NCBI GenBank assembly: GCA_020403455.1
Contig: JADBXP010000031.1
Span: 1 to 59,634 of the forward strand
Direction of reading: 5' to 3'
Length of the DNA stretch: 59,634 nucleotides
From: Chitinophagaceae bacterium
GTDB lineage: Bacteria; Bacteroidota; Bacteroidia; Chitinophagales; Chitinophagaceae
The notes beneath the pieces were generated by a model that was not told the DNA's origin, searched no databases, and was given only the letters and a program-made list of their open reading frames with translations. A program made the position numbers and the translations under genes. How positions within the stretch are numbered: position 1 is the first letter of the stretch; the number at the start of each line of letters is the position of its first letter. Shown here piece by piece: positions 18,840 to 28,147 of the stretch.

Positions 18840-21731
18840 ATGCAGAAAAAGTTTTTACTGCTTTCTTTGTTGGTCATTGTATCATCAGTTAACCTGACTG
18901 CGCAACTGCTGAGCACCAACATACCTTTCCCAAGGGATACGGATAATTTATCCATTACAGTTGATGCTAGCAAGGGCAATCGCGGACTGAACAATTATAC
19001 GCCCGTGAGTGATGTGTATGTGCACACCGGCGTCATCACCAATTTGAGTGCAAGCAATACGGACTGGAAGTATGTGAAATTGGGCAACCAAAATCCTTGG
19101 GGGAAATTAATACCCGAGTTGCAGGCAGTGTCGCTGGGCAACAATCTTTGGCGGTATGACATCAACAACATTCGTGCTTTTTATGGTGTTCCTGCGGGGG
19201 AAACGATTTTGAAGATCGCCATACTTTTCAGGAGTGGCAACGGTTCATTGAAGCAAGCCAACATAGACGGGAGTGATATGTACCTGAATGTTTATTCCTC
19301 CGCTGTTTTTGCACAACGTTTCATCAATCCTGCATTGCAGCCCACCTTTACTCCGATTGTAGAGCCGATCAATAAGACCATAGGTGAATCTGTTCCCGTG
19401 TTGGTACAATCCAATACAGCTGCCAACTTTACGCTGTATTTTAATGGAACTGTTATTCAAACAGCCACAGCGGCGCAGACGGTTGCAGCGACACCTGTTG
19501 TTGCGCAACCCGGTAACCAGGAGATTGTTTCACATGCTGTAAATGGCGGCACTACCCTGCGCGATACCGTTCGATTTTTTGTTGCGGGGAGTTCGAATAT
19601 CGCCCCTTTGCCGGCGGGTGTACGTGATGGCATCAATTACGGTAGTGATAATACTTCTGCTACGCTGGTTCTCTATGCTCCCGGAAAAAACAGGGTTGCT
19701 GTTATTGGAGACTTCCCGGGAAATAATTGGACGGAGCAGACAAATTTTTCCATGAATAAAACTCCCGATGGGAATTATTGGTGGTTGCGTATTACCGGTC
19801 TCACACCGGGAACGGAATATTCTTTTCAATACCTGGTAGATGGTGATTTGAGGGTTACAGATCCTTATTGTGAAAAAATTCTGGATCCCTGGAACGATGG
19901 ATTCATTGCTGCAGCGACTTATCCGGGACTCAAGCCATATCCTACCGGGAAGACAACCGGTATCGTTGGCATTCTGCAAACTGCCCGGCCGGCTTACAAC
20001 TGGACGGTCAACAATTTTGCCCGCCCTGATAAGCGATCGCTGATCATTTATGAATTACTGCTCCGTGATTTTATTCAGGCACATGATTGGAAGACGTTAC
20101 GTGATACGCTTACCTATTTGCAGCGATTGGGTATCAATGCCATCAAGTTGATGCCTGTGAATGAATTCGACGGCAATGAAAGCTGGGGATACAATCCTGC
20201 TTTCTTCTTTGCTCCGGATAAATATTACGGACCTTCGGCAACCCTCAAAGAGTTCATCGATACCTGCCATCGTCGTGGCATAGCTGTAATACTCGATTTG
20301 GTGTTGAATCACACAACGGGTGCCAGTCCGTTAGCCGCATTATATTGGAATTCGACACTCAACCAGCCTGCTGCCAATAATCCCTGGCTCAACGAAACGG
20401 CGCGGCATCCCTTCAATGTATTCAATGATTTCAACCATGAATCTTTGGCCACGCGGTATTTCAGTTGCCGGGTGATGGAGCATTGGCTCAAGGAGTATAA
20501 GATCGATGGTTACAGGTTTGATTTATCAAAGGGGTTCACCCAAAATAATTCCGGCAGCAATGTGGCGCTGTGGGGACAGTATGATGCCAGCAGGGTGGCC
20601 ATCTGGAAACGTTATTATGATTCATTGCAGGTATATCTGCCCGGCAGTTATGCAATACTCGAACATTTTGCAGCCAATTCTGAGGAGATAGAATTGAGTA
20701 ATTATGGTATGATGCTCTGGGGCAACAACACATTTAATTTTCAGGAAGCTGCTATGGGATTTCTGCCAAACAGCAATTTCGAAGGAACTATTTTTACCCA
20801 GCGGGGCTGGTCACAGCCTCATTTGATTGGATACATGGAAAGTCACGATGAAGAGCGATTGATGTATAAAACGCTGCAGTTTGGGAACGCCGCGGGTTCC
20901 TACAATACAAGAACCTTGTCCACTGCATTGAAACGCATGGAACTCACAGCTGCCTTTGGTTTGCTGACACCTGGTCCCAAAATGATCTGGCAGTTTGGTG
21001 AACTGGGGTATGATTTCTCTATCAACTATTGTACGGACGGCAGTGTCAACAGTAATTGCAGAACGGGGAATAAGCCCATTCGATGGGATTATCGCCAGCA
21101 ACCCGACAGGCAGGCATTGTACACAGTTTATAGCAAGCTCAACCAGTTGCGGCTTCACCCCATGTACCGCAATAATTTCACTTCCAATCGAATTACTTTT
21201 TCATTATCCGGTGCTTTCAAGTGGATGCAACTGGTTACTGACACATCAAATATTTGTGTATTGGGGAACTTTGATGTGAATCCGGTTACCGGACAATTTA
21301 CGTTCCCTTCAGCCGGCACCTGGTATGAGTATCTTTCCGGCGCCACTTTTTCAGCCACGGGTAGCTCTCAATCAATTGCGTTGCAGCCCGGGGAATACAG
21401 GGTGTACATCAACCGACCTTTGTCTGGTCCCATTACTTCCTTATTAGAGAATCCTGCGGGATCTGCCAATTCATTTCAGGTTCGCTTGTATCCGAATCCT
21501 GTTACGCGGGCAGGGATGTATGAAATAGATATGAAGACAGCGGGTCAGATAAATGTTTTGCTATTCAATGCCCAGGGTCAACAGGTGAAGCAGCTCTTTT
21601 CCGGCAGACTCAATGCCGGCAAGCATCGGATGTCTTTTGGGGAAGCGGTAGCTCAATTGCCGGGGGCCCAATATGTTCTTACTGTGAAAAATTCCTCCGC
21701 TGCCCGCTCGGTACGTTTCATTTTGCCGTAA
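18840..21731 (+). CDS. T9SS-exported GH13 alpha-amylase with E-set domain
   Basis: An enzyme of about 963 residues. Signal peptide to about LTAQ, a beta-rich N-terminal region, and an early-Set/CBM48-like domain (GSDNTSATLVLYAPGKNRVAVIGDF region). The GH13 barrel has DLVLNHTTG, DGYRFDLSKGF (nucleophile Asp), ILEHFA (acid/base Glu) and ESHDEER. The last 80 residues begin LYPNPV, a type A T9SS sorting domain, so the protein should be exported and surface-attached or released. It probably plays the SusG-like role of cutting long alpha-glucan outside the cell. The start at 18840 is set by the signal peptide. Confidence 0.92.
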   Translation: MQKKFLLLSLLVIVSSVNLTAQLLSTNIPFPRDTDNLSITVDASKGNRGLNNYTPVSDVYVHTGVITNLSASNTDWKYVKLGNQNPWGKLIPELQAVSLGNNLWRYDINNIRAFYGVPAGETILKIAILFRSGNGSLKQANIDGSDMYLNVYSSAVFAQRFINPALQPTFTPIVEPINKTIGESVPVLVQSNTAANFTLYFNGTVIQTATAAQTVAATPVVAQPGNQEIVSHAVNGGTTLRDTVRFFVAGSSNIAPLPAGVRDGINYGSDNTSATLVLYAPGKNRVAVIGDFPGNNWTEQTNFSMNKTPDGNYWWLRITGLTPGTEYSFQYLVDGDLRVTDPYCEKILDPWNDGFIAAATYPGLKPYPTGKTTGIVGILQTARPAYNWTVNNFARPDKRSLIIYELLLRDFIQAHDWKTLRDTLTYLQRLGINAIKLMPVNEFDGNESWGYNPAFFFAPDKYYGPSATLKEFIDTCHRRGIAVILDLVLNHTTGASPLAALYWNSTLNQPAANNPWLNETARHPFNVFNDFNHESLATRYFSCRVMEHWLKEYKIDGYRFDLSKGFTQNNSGSNVALWGQYDASRVAIWKRYYDSLQVYLPGSYAILEHFAANSEEIELSNYGMMLWGNNTFNFQEAAMGFLPNSNFEGTIFTQRGWSQPHLIGYMESHDEERLMYKTLQFGNAAGSYNTRTLSTALKRMELTAAFGLLTPGPKMIWQFGELGYDFSINYCTDGSVNSNCRTGNKPIRWDYRQQPDRQALYTVYSKLNQLRLHPMYRNNFTSNRITFSLSGAFKWMQLVTDTSNICVLGNFDVNPVTGQFTFPSAGTWYEYLSGATFSATGSSQSIALQPGEYRVYINRPLSGPITSLLENPAGSANSFQVRLYPNPVTRAGMYEIDMKTAGQINVLLFNAQGQQVKQLFSGRLNAGKHRMSFGEAVAQLPGAQYVLTVKNSSAARSVRFILP

Positions 21732-21749
21732 TATTGAGGTACGATTGCT

Positions 21750-22463
21750 ATGGCAGAGAAAGTTACCCCCGTATTGAAAAGTGCCCGCAAGGAAAGACAG
21801 AATCTACAATCTTTCTTCAACATTGCGGTTTCAGTGGACTGTGTCATATTTGGGTATGACAAAAACGAGTTGTTTGTCTTGTTGCGTGAATCTGAACTCG
21901 AAGAGTACCAGGGCTTGTTTTCATTGATGGGTGATCTGGTACGACCCAATGAAGATCTAACAGAGGCCTCTTACCGAATTTTATTTGAAAGAACGGGCTT
22001 GCAGCATGTGTATATGGAGCAGGTACATACTTTTGGTAAGGTAGACCGTCACCCAACCGGTCGGGTAATTACAACGGCCTATTTCTGTTTGGTGAATATG
22101 CAAGACCAACGATTGGCCATAGCCGGAAGGGATGTAGATTGGTATCCTGTTCGAAAAGTAAAGCAACTCGCTTTTGACCACCAGGAGATTTTGCAGTTGT
22201 GTATCCGACAATTGCAAGAGCGGGTCATGGAGCGTCCCATGATTTTCCATTTATTACCTACCCGTTTCTCTCTCCGGGAGTTACAATCCGTTTACGAGGC
22301 TATTTTAGGGGTGGAATTGGATAGAAGAAATTTTAGGAAGCGCATTGCATTGAAGGACTGGATTACAGACACGCAGACAATGGAAAAAGAAGTGAGTCAT
22401 CGTCCCGGAAAACTATACCAGGTAAAATCCGGCTATCTCAATACGACCCAATCTTACCAATAG
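21750..22463 (+). CDS. Nudix-like/winged-helix regulator (NrtR/AraR type)
   Basis: A 237-residue transcription factor. Residues about 20-150 form a Nudix-like domain and 155-237 a winged helix. The Nudix box is degenerate: the REUxEExGU core reads RILFERTGL, so most catalytic acids are missing and the domain probably senses a ligand rather than hydrolysing one. In Bacteroidota, proteins of this build control sugar loci, for example the arabinose regulator AraR. It lies 18 bp behind the amylase and about 180 bp before SusC2, whose promoter carries two perfect inverted repeats. It is likely the locus regulator. Confidence 0.85.
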   Translation: MAEKVTPVLKSARKERQNLQSFFNIAVSVDCVIFGYDKNELFVLLRESELEEYQGLFSLMGDLVRPNEDLTEASYRILFERTGLQHVYMEQVHTFGKVDRHPTGRVITTAYFCLVNMQDQRLAIAGRDVDWYPVRKVKQLAFDHQEILQLCIRQLQERVMERPMIFHLLPTRFSLRELQSVYEAILGVELDRRNFRKRIALKDWITDTQTMEKEVSHRPGKLYQVKSGYLNTTQSYQ

Positions 22464-22526
22464 CCGACAATTTCTGCTTGGCCGGTCTTGTTTTTTCCTT
22501 CCGATAAAAAAATTTTCAAAGAATAA

Positions 22527-22557
22527 TTTGGCACATTATTAAAAATTCATAAGTTGT
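22527..22557 (+). promoter_or_regulatory. Promoter of the second SusC operon
   Basis: TTTG (22527-22530), exactly 19 nt, then TAAGTTGT (22550-22557), close to the Bacteroidota consensus TTTG-N19-TAnnTTTG. It predicts a transcript start near 22564 and a leader of about 75 nt. Confidence 0.55.
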
Positions 22558-22607
22558 GTGTTATATACACAATAAAATGTGTATTTGATACATATTATAT
22601 AGTATCA
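22554..22607 (+). promoter_or_regulatory. Two operator-like inverted repeats in the SusC2 promoter
   Basis: TTGTGT-N7-ACACAA (22554-22572) overlaps the -7 box and expected start site. TGATAC-N10-GTATCA (22586-22607) lies just downstream. Both arms are perfect. Their placement suits a repressor that blocks or an inducer-released factor that gates transcription; the Nudix regulator encoded directly upstream is the obvious candidate. Confidence 0.5.
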
Positions 22608-22639
22608 GGAATTTTATTCGAACCAATAAACAATTGCTT

Positions 22640-25600
22640 ATGTCATTTTGGAAAAAAGGCAGGACAGGCCTTTATTTGTTCCTATTGCTGTTGGTGCAAA
22701 CAACTTTTGCGCAGAACAGGGTAGTAAATGGACGGGTAACCGATGCAACAGGTGCTCCTGTTGCGGGCGCTACGGTTTCCGCCAAGGGCAGCAACCAAGG
22801 TGTTATCACCAATGATGCCGGACGCTTTTCTATTTCAGTTGCGCCTTCTACCAATACTTTGGTAGTTTCTTCCACCGGTTTTGCTGCCCGCGAGGTTGCT
22901 CTTACCGGTGCGGGAGAAGTCAACATTCAGCTGGCTTCTGTTGCTGATAACCTTGGAGAGGTGGTAGTGGTTGCCTATGGCACCCGCAAAAAATCAGACC
23001 TCACGGGTGCGGTTACCTCTATTGGTACCAAAGAATTTCAAAAGGGTAACATTAACTCTGCTGAGCAACTGCTGGTGGGTAAGGTAGCGGGTCTTTCCGT
23101 AACAACGGGAGGTGGTGCGGCCGGAGGCGGAAGCAGAATCCGTATTCGCGGAGGAGCATCCCTCAATGCCAGCAATGATCCGCTGATAGTAATTGACGGA
23201 GTTCCTGTGGAAGGCAATGGCATTGCCGGGTCAGCCAATCTCTTGAATACGATTAATCCGAATGACATTGAATCGTTCACCGTATTGAAAGATGCTTCTG
23301 CCGCTGCCCTGTATGGGTCACGTGCTTCTAATGGTGTATTGATTATTACCACTAAGAAAGGTACCAAGGGTAAGATTCGTTACAATTACAACAATCTCTT
23401 TGCTGTAGGAAGCATTGTGAATACAGTACCTGTATTGACCGGTGATGAAATTCGCTCTATTGTTAATGCCGATGCTGCTGCTACCGGAAACAATACCTAT
23501 AGAAATCTCTTAGGCACAGCCAATACCGACTGGCAAAGTGAGATTTATCAGCTGGCACCCAGTTTTGATAATACAGTGAGTGCCTCCGGTATGCTCGGTA
23601 AAGTACCTTTCCGTGCATCGATGGGTTATCTTACGCAGGATGGTATTTTGAGAACCAACCATTTCAATCGTCTTACCGGTGCGCTGAATCTTTCGCCTAA
23701 ATTTTTCAATGATAACTTGTCTGTAAATGTTAATCTGAAGGGATCTCAGACCAAGAATCGTTTTGCCAATGAAGGAGCTATCGGAAATGCAGTTTCCTTC
23801 GACCCTACGAAGCCTGTTTATTCCGGTAATAAAAATTGGGGTGGATTTTATGAGTGGTTGCAACCCGGTGGGTTACCCGTTGATTTGTCTAACCGCAATC
23901 CGCTCGGCCTTTTGATGTTGCGCGATGATCGCTCTACGGTGAATCGTTTCATTGGTAATGTGCAGCTTGATTATAAGTTGCCTTTCTTGCCTGATCTGCG
24001 TGTTCAGGCGAACCTGGGTATGGATTACTCATCCGGTAGCGGAAACAATAATGTTGACTCGGCCTCAGCCACTGATTATAAAACAGGTGGTAGAAGAAGC
24101 TATTATGAGCAGCAAAAAGTGAACCAGCTGTCAGATATATCTTTGTTTTACAGTAAGGAGTTGAAAAGCATTAAGAGTAAAATTGATGTACTCGTTGGCC
24201 ACAGCTATCAAAGCTTCCTCACGAAAGTGAGCAACTTCCCTGCCTTCAGCTATCGCGCAATTGCAGACCCAACGCGTCCTGCCAAGCGAGATACCATTCA
24301 GGGAACAGAGCCGGTATTCCTGACTGATCGTCCCGAATACAGACTGGAATCTTACATTGGTCGCGTGAATTTTTCATTAATGGACAAATACCTGTTCACT
24401 GCTACGATTCGCTCTGACGCAAGTTCTAAGCTGAATCCCAATGACAGAACAGGCTATTTCCCATCATTGGCTTTTGCCTGGAAGGTGAAGGAAGATTTCT
24501 TTAAAAATACCAATCAGATCAATGACCTCAAGCTGAGGTTGAGCTGGGGTGTTACCGGACAGCAGGATGGAATTGGATTTTATTCTTACATCCCCCGTTA
24601 TTCTCGTGGTGCCCCCACTGCGGCTTATCAGTTCGGCAATACTTTTGTCAGCTACCTGCGACCTGAAGGTTATGACCCCTCCATCCGCTGGGAGTCAACC
24701 ACTACTACTAACATCGGAGTTGATTTCGGATTGTTTGGTAATAGGGTTACCGGTTCGGTTGATTATTATCAAAGAACTACCAAAGACCTGCTGGCCAATG
24801 TGGCTGTAGCAGCAGGTGCCAACTTTGTCAATGAAATTGTTACCAACGTTGGAAATATAGACAGCAAGGGATTAGAGATCAACCTGAATACCAATCTGGT
24901 TCGTAAGAGTGATTTCAGCTGGGACCTCGGTATGAATTTTACTTATAACAGAGCTCGCATCACGAATCTGTTGAAGAATCCGGACCCTAATTTCAAAGGA
25001 CAGGATGTGACATTTATCGGTGGTGGTACCGGAAACAGCATCGGTATCCATGCTGTTGGATATGCACCCAGTTCTTTCTACATGTTCAAGCAGATCTACA
25101 ACGCATTGGGTGATCCCATCGAAGGTTTGTTTGAAGACATCAACCGTGATGGTATCATCAACAACGATGATCGCTACATATATCAGAAGCCTGCTGCCGA
25201 TGTGTTACTCGGATTCAATACACAGGTTAACTGGAAAAATTGGAGCATGAGTATTGCCGGCCACGGATCGTTGGGCAATTATCTCTACAACAATGTTAAC
25301 TCCAACAATGCGGTGTTGCGTGCCATTAAAAATCCGATCAACTTCATAGGCAATGCTACCCGCGATTATTTGTCCACCCGCTTTGTCAACAATCGCTATT
25401 TGTCTGACTACTACATCGACAATGCCTCTTTCTTCCGGATAGATAACCTAAATTTCAGTTACAATGTGGGCGGCGTATTCAAGAACAAGGCATCTATGCG
25501 CATCAATGCCAGCATCCAGAACGTGCTACTCATTACCAAGTACAAGGGACTGGATCCGGAGAATGCGGGTGATGGTGGTGTAGACAACAATATTTATCCA

Positions 25601-25642
25601 AGACCCCGTGTATATTCCCTGGGTTTCAACCTCGATTTTTAA
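22640..25642 (+). CDS. SusC/RagA-family TonB-linked transporter (locus 2)
   Basis: An outer-membrane transporter of about 1000 residues. Signal peptide ending TTFAQ, carboxypeptidase-regulatory-like domain (about 25-100), plug with RIRGGASLNASNDPL and the ALYGSRASNGVLIITTKKG motif, then the barrel ending YSLGFNLDF. The ATG at 22640 gives the natural signal peptide; the frame opens six bases earlier with a TTG. First gene of a SusC-D-E-F-like operon. With the two GH13 enzymes and SusE/F-type proteins beside it, alpha-glucan uptake is the likeliest job. Confidence 0.94.
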   Translation: MSFWKKGRTGLYLFLLLLVQTTFAQNRVVNGRVTDATGAPVAGATVSAKGSNQGVITNDAGRFSISVAPSTNTLVVSSTGFAAREVALTGAGEVNIQLASVADNLGEVVVVAYGTRKKSDLTGAVTSIGTKEFQKGNINSAEQLLVGKVAGLSVTTGGGAAGGGSRIRIRGGASLNASNDPLIVIDGVPVEGNGIAGSANLLNTINPNDIESFTVLKDASAAALYGSRASNGVLIITTKKGTKGKIRYNYNNLFAVGSIVNTVPVLTGDEIRSIVNADAAATGNNTYRNLLGTANTDWQSEIYQLAPSFDNTVSASGMLGKVPFRASMGYLTQDGILRTNHFNRLTGALNLSPKFFNDNLSVNVNLKGSQTKNRFANEGAIGNAVSFDPTKPVYSGNKNWGGFYEWLQPGGLPVDLSNRNPLGLLMLRDDRSTVNRFIGNVQLDYKLPFLPDLRVQANLGMDYSSGSGNNNVDSASATDYKTGGRRSYYEQQKVNQLSDISLFYSKELKSIKSKIDVLVGHSYQSFLTKVSNFPAFSYRAIADPTRPAKRDTIQGTEPVFLTDRPEYRLESYIGRVNFSLMDKYLFTATIRSDASSKLNPNDRTGYFPSLAFAWKVKEDFFKNTNQINDLKLRLSWGVTGQQDGIGFYSYIPRYSRGAPTAAYQFGNTFVSYLRPEGYDPSIRWESTTTTNIGVDFGLFGNRVTGSVDYYQRTTKDLLANVAVAAGANFVNEIVTNVGNIDSKGLEINLNTNLVRKSDFSWDLGMNFTYNRARITNLLKNPDPNFKGQDVTFIGGGTGNSIGIHAVGYAPSSFYMFKQIYNALGDPIEGLFEDINRDGIINNDDRYIYQKPAADVLLGFNTQVNWKNWSMSIAGHGSLGNYLYNNVNSNNAVLRAIKNPINFIGNATRDYLSTRFVNNRYLSDYYIDNASFFRIDNLNFSYNVGGVFKNKASMRINASIQNVLLITKYKGLDPENAGDGGVDNNIYPRPRVYSLGFNLDF

Positions 25643-25661
25643 TTGATAAATCGTTTGTATT

Positions 25662-27269
25662 ATGAAATATAACACAATGAAAAATATTTTACCAGTGCTG
25701 CTCGCCGGTATGATGTTGTTTTCCTGTGCGAAAAAGCTCGACCTTTTTCCTCAGAACGACTTCACTTCTCAAAATGCCTATGCCAATGCTGAGGGCTACC
25801 GGAGTGTGTTGGCAAAAGTGTATGGTGGTCTTGCTACCACCGGTAATGCCGGTCCTGCAGGAGCGTCCGATATTCAAGGTCTGGATGAAGGTTCACAATC
25901 TCCCTTTATTCGGGGCTTCTTCAATTGCCAGGAATTACCAACAGATGAGGCAGTAGTTGCTTGGAATGACCAGACCATCAAGGATTTTCACAACCTAAGC
26001 TGGTCGAGCTCTGACCCTTTCCTTAAGGGCATCTATGCACGTCTGGTCTACAACGTGATGATAGCTAATGAGTATCTGCGTGAATCAACCAATGAAAAAC
26101 TTGCTTCCCGGGGAATTACCGGCAATGATGCTACCAATATACAGGCATCACGTGCAGAAGTGCGATTCATTCGCGCATTCAATTACTGGGCAATGATGGA
26201 TCTTTTTGGTCGTACCACGTTCATTGATGAAACCAACAATGTAGGTACAGAGCTTCCCAAGGAAAGATTGCGTGGAGAACTCTTTACTTATATTGAAACC
26301 GAGTTGAAAGCCATTGAAACTGCGCTCAAGGCTCCCCGCACCATGGAGTATGGTCGTGTAGACCAGGGTGCCTGCTGGGCATTGCTGGCGCGCATGTACC
26401 TGAATGCACAAGTTTATACAGGTAACGCACGCTTCACGGATGCCATCACCTATGCTTTGAAAGTAATCAATGGTGGCTATACCCTCCACAACAACTATCG
26501 TGAGTTGTTCATGGCAGACAATGACAAACGCATCAGTGAAATCATTTTTGCTATTGGTTGTGATGGATTGAGAACCAAATCATTCGGTAACACTTCTTTC
26601 TTGTGTCATGCGGCTGCCGGTGATGATGCCAATGATTTTGGTATCAATGGTGGCTGGTACGGCTATCGTGCAACCAAGGGTCTGGCAGATCGTTTCTCCG
26701 ACCTGACAGGAGCTACCGACAGAAGAGCGATGTTCATCACCAGTTCTTTTGGTGTGAGTCCGGCACAAATCGCCATCAGCGATGTGAGTAACTTCGGTAA
26801 TGGATTACACGTGAACAAGTGGAGAAACATTCGTTCAGATGGATTAGGTGTTTCTGATGTGAACCGTGATTTTGCTGACATCGATTTTCCCCTCTTCCGT
26901 TTGTCTGAAATGTTGTTGATTTATGCGGAATCAGTACTGCGGGGTGGTACAGGAGGAGATGTTGCCACTGCTGTAACGTATGTGAACCGCATTCGCCAGC
27001 GTGCCTTCGGGAATACTTCCGGAGATATCAATTCATCTCAGCTCACCACCGATTTCATCCTCGATGAGCGGGCAAGAGAATTGTATTGGGAAGGACACCG
27101 CAGAACCGATCTGATTCGCTACAATCGCCTCACTACCGGCACCTATCTCTGGCCCTGGAAAGGAGGTGTTGCTTCCGGAACTTCTGTGGACAGCAAGTTC
27201 AATATCTTCCCGATACCTGCTTCCAACAGAACTGCCAATCCAAACCTCAGTCAAAACCCAGGATATTAA
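25662..27269 (+). CDS. SusD/RagB-family lipoprotein (locus 2)
   Basis: A 535-residue surface lipoprotein with lipobox LFSC, acylated Cys at about residue 22. SusD landmarks are DLFPQNDFTS after the lipobox, EVRFIRAFNYWAMMDLFG, the late ERARELYWEGHRRTDLIRYNR and the closing NPNLSQNPGY. It would bind malto-oligosaccharide if the locus is starch-directed. It lies 19 bp after SusC and 23 bp before the SusE-like gene. Confidence 0.94.
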   Translation: MKYNTMKNILPVLLAGMMLFSCAKKLDLFPQNDFTSQNAYANAEGYRSVLAKVYGGLATTGNAGPAGASDIQGLDEGSQSPFIRGFFNCQELPTDEAVVAWNDQTIKDFHNLSWSSSDPFLKGIYARLVYNVMIANEYLRESTNEKLASRGITGNDATNIQASRAEVRFIRAFNYWAMMDLFGRTTFIDETNNVGTELPKERLRGELFTYIETELKAIETALKAPRTMEYGRVDQGACWALLARMYLNAQVYTGNARFTDAITYALKVINGGYTLHNNYRELFMADNDKRISEIIFAIGCDGLRTKSFGNTSFLCHAAAGDDANDFGINGGWYGYRATKGLADRFSDLTGATDRRAMFITSSFGVSPAQIAISDVSNFGNGLHVNKWRNIRSDGLGVSDVNRDFADIDFPLFRLSEMLLIYAESVLRGGTGGDVATAVTYVNRIRQRAFGNTSGDINSSQLTTDFILDERARELYWEGHRRTDLIRYNRLTTGTYLWPWKGGVASGTSVDSKFNIFPIPASNRTANPNLSQNPGY

Positions 27270-27292
27270 TTCAACCGAAAAAACATTCAGCC

Positions 27293-28120
27293 ATGAAGAA
27301 TATTTATTCACTCATTGCCGGAGCACTCTTCCTCACAGCCAGCTTAATGGGTTGTAAGAAGGAAGAGAACCGCATTATTTTTGAAGGTGCTGTGAGTCCG
27401 GTATTGACCGCCAACTCCGTTGCGCCCCGTGTGCTTGTAATTGCCAATCGGGATGTGCCGACCCTTCGACTCAACTGGACCAATCCTAATTACACATTCA
27501 CAACCGGCGTAAGCTCGCAGGATGTGAACTACCTGATTCAAATTGATCTGGAGGGAGCCAATTTCAACTCTGCCAAGAAATTCGAAAGAGTGGTTGCCCG
27601 CGACCTAGTTCAGAATTTTACTACCGGAGAATTGAATGCAGCTCTGTTGTCGATGGACTTAGCAGAGAATGTGGCCCACAAACTGGAAGTACGGGTAATC
27701 GCCTCGTTGATTAACAACAGCGTACCCATGGTTTCCAATACCCTTCGCATGACCGTAACTCCTTACCTCGATGTTGTATTTCCGGTTCCTGCCAATCTCT
27801 ACATTACCGGTGCAGCTACCCCGGGTAACTGGATGGGCGGTGGAGATCCTGAATTATTGAGCCAGAAATTCACCAAAATTTCCAGCTCAGAGTTTCAAAT
27901 CAACAGCCTGAACATGAAAGCCAGCCAGGGATTCCTGTTTGTTCCGGTTTATGGAAACTGGAGCAATAAATATGGATTTACCGGAGCAGGTTTGGCCAAC
28001 AATCCTGATGGAGATAATTTCAGACCTGACGGAAATGACTTTGTTTCTCCGGGTGTGGCAGGTAACTACCGCATCAATGTTAGTTTCAAAACAGGTAAAT
28101 ACACATTCACCAAACTTTAA
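27293..28120 (+). CDS. SusE-domain outer-membrane lipoprotein
   Basis: A lipoprotein of 275 residues with lipobox SLMGC (Cys21). The N-terminal SusE domain (Ig-like, about 30-165) contains LRLNWTNPNY, and the C-terminal part has NLYITGAATPGNWMGG, the pattern of SusE/SusF starch-binding modules. These proteins hold starch at the cell surface. The frame is open from 27086, inside SusD, but the ATG at 27293 follows the SusD stop and begins the lipoprotein signal, so it is the start. Confidence 0.9.
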   Translation: MKNIYSLIAGALFLTASLMGCKKEENRIIFEGAVSPVLTANSVAPRVLVIANRDVPTLRLNWTNPNYTFTTGVSSQDVNYLIQIDLEGANFNSAKKFERVVARDLVQNFTTGELNAALLSMDLAENVAHKLEVRVIASLINNSVPMVSNTLRMTVTPYLDVVFPVPANLYITGAATPGNWMGGGDPELLSQKFTKISSSEFQINSLNMKASQGFLFVPVYGNWSNKYGFTGAGLANNPDGDNFRPDGNDFVSPGVAGNYRINVSFKTGKYTFTKL

Positions 28121-28147
28121 TCCTGTTCACCTAAAAAAATTGCTGTT

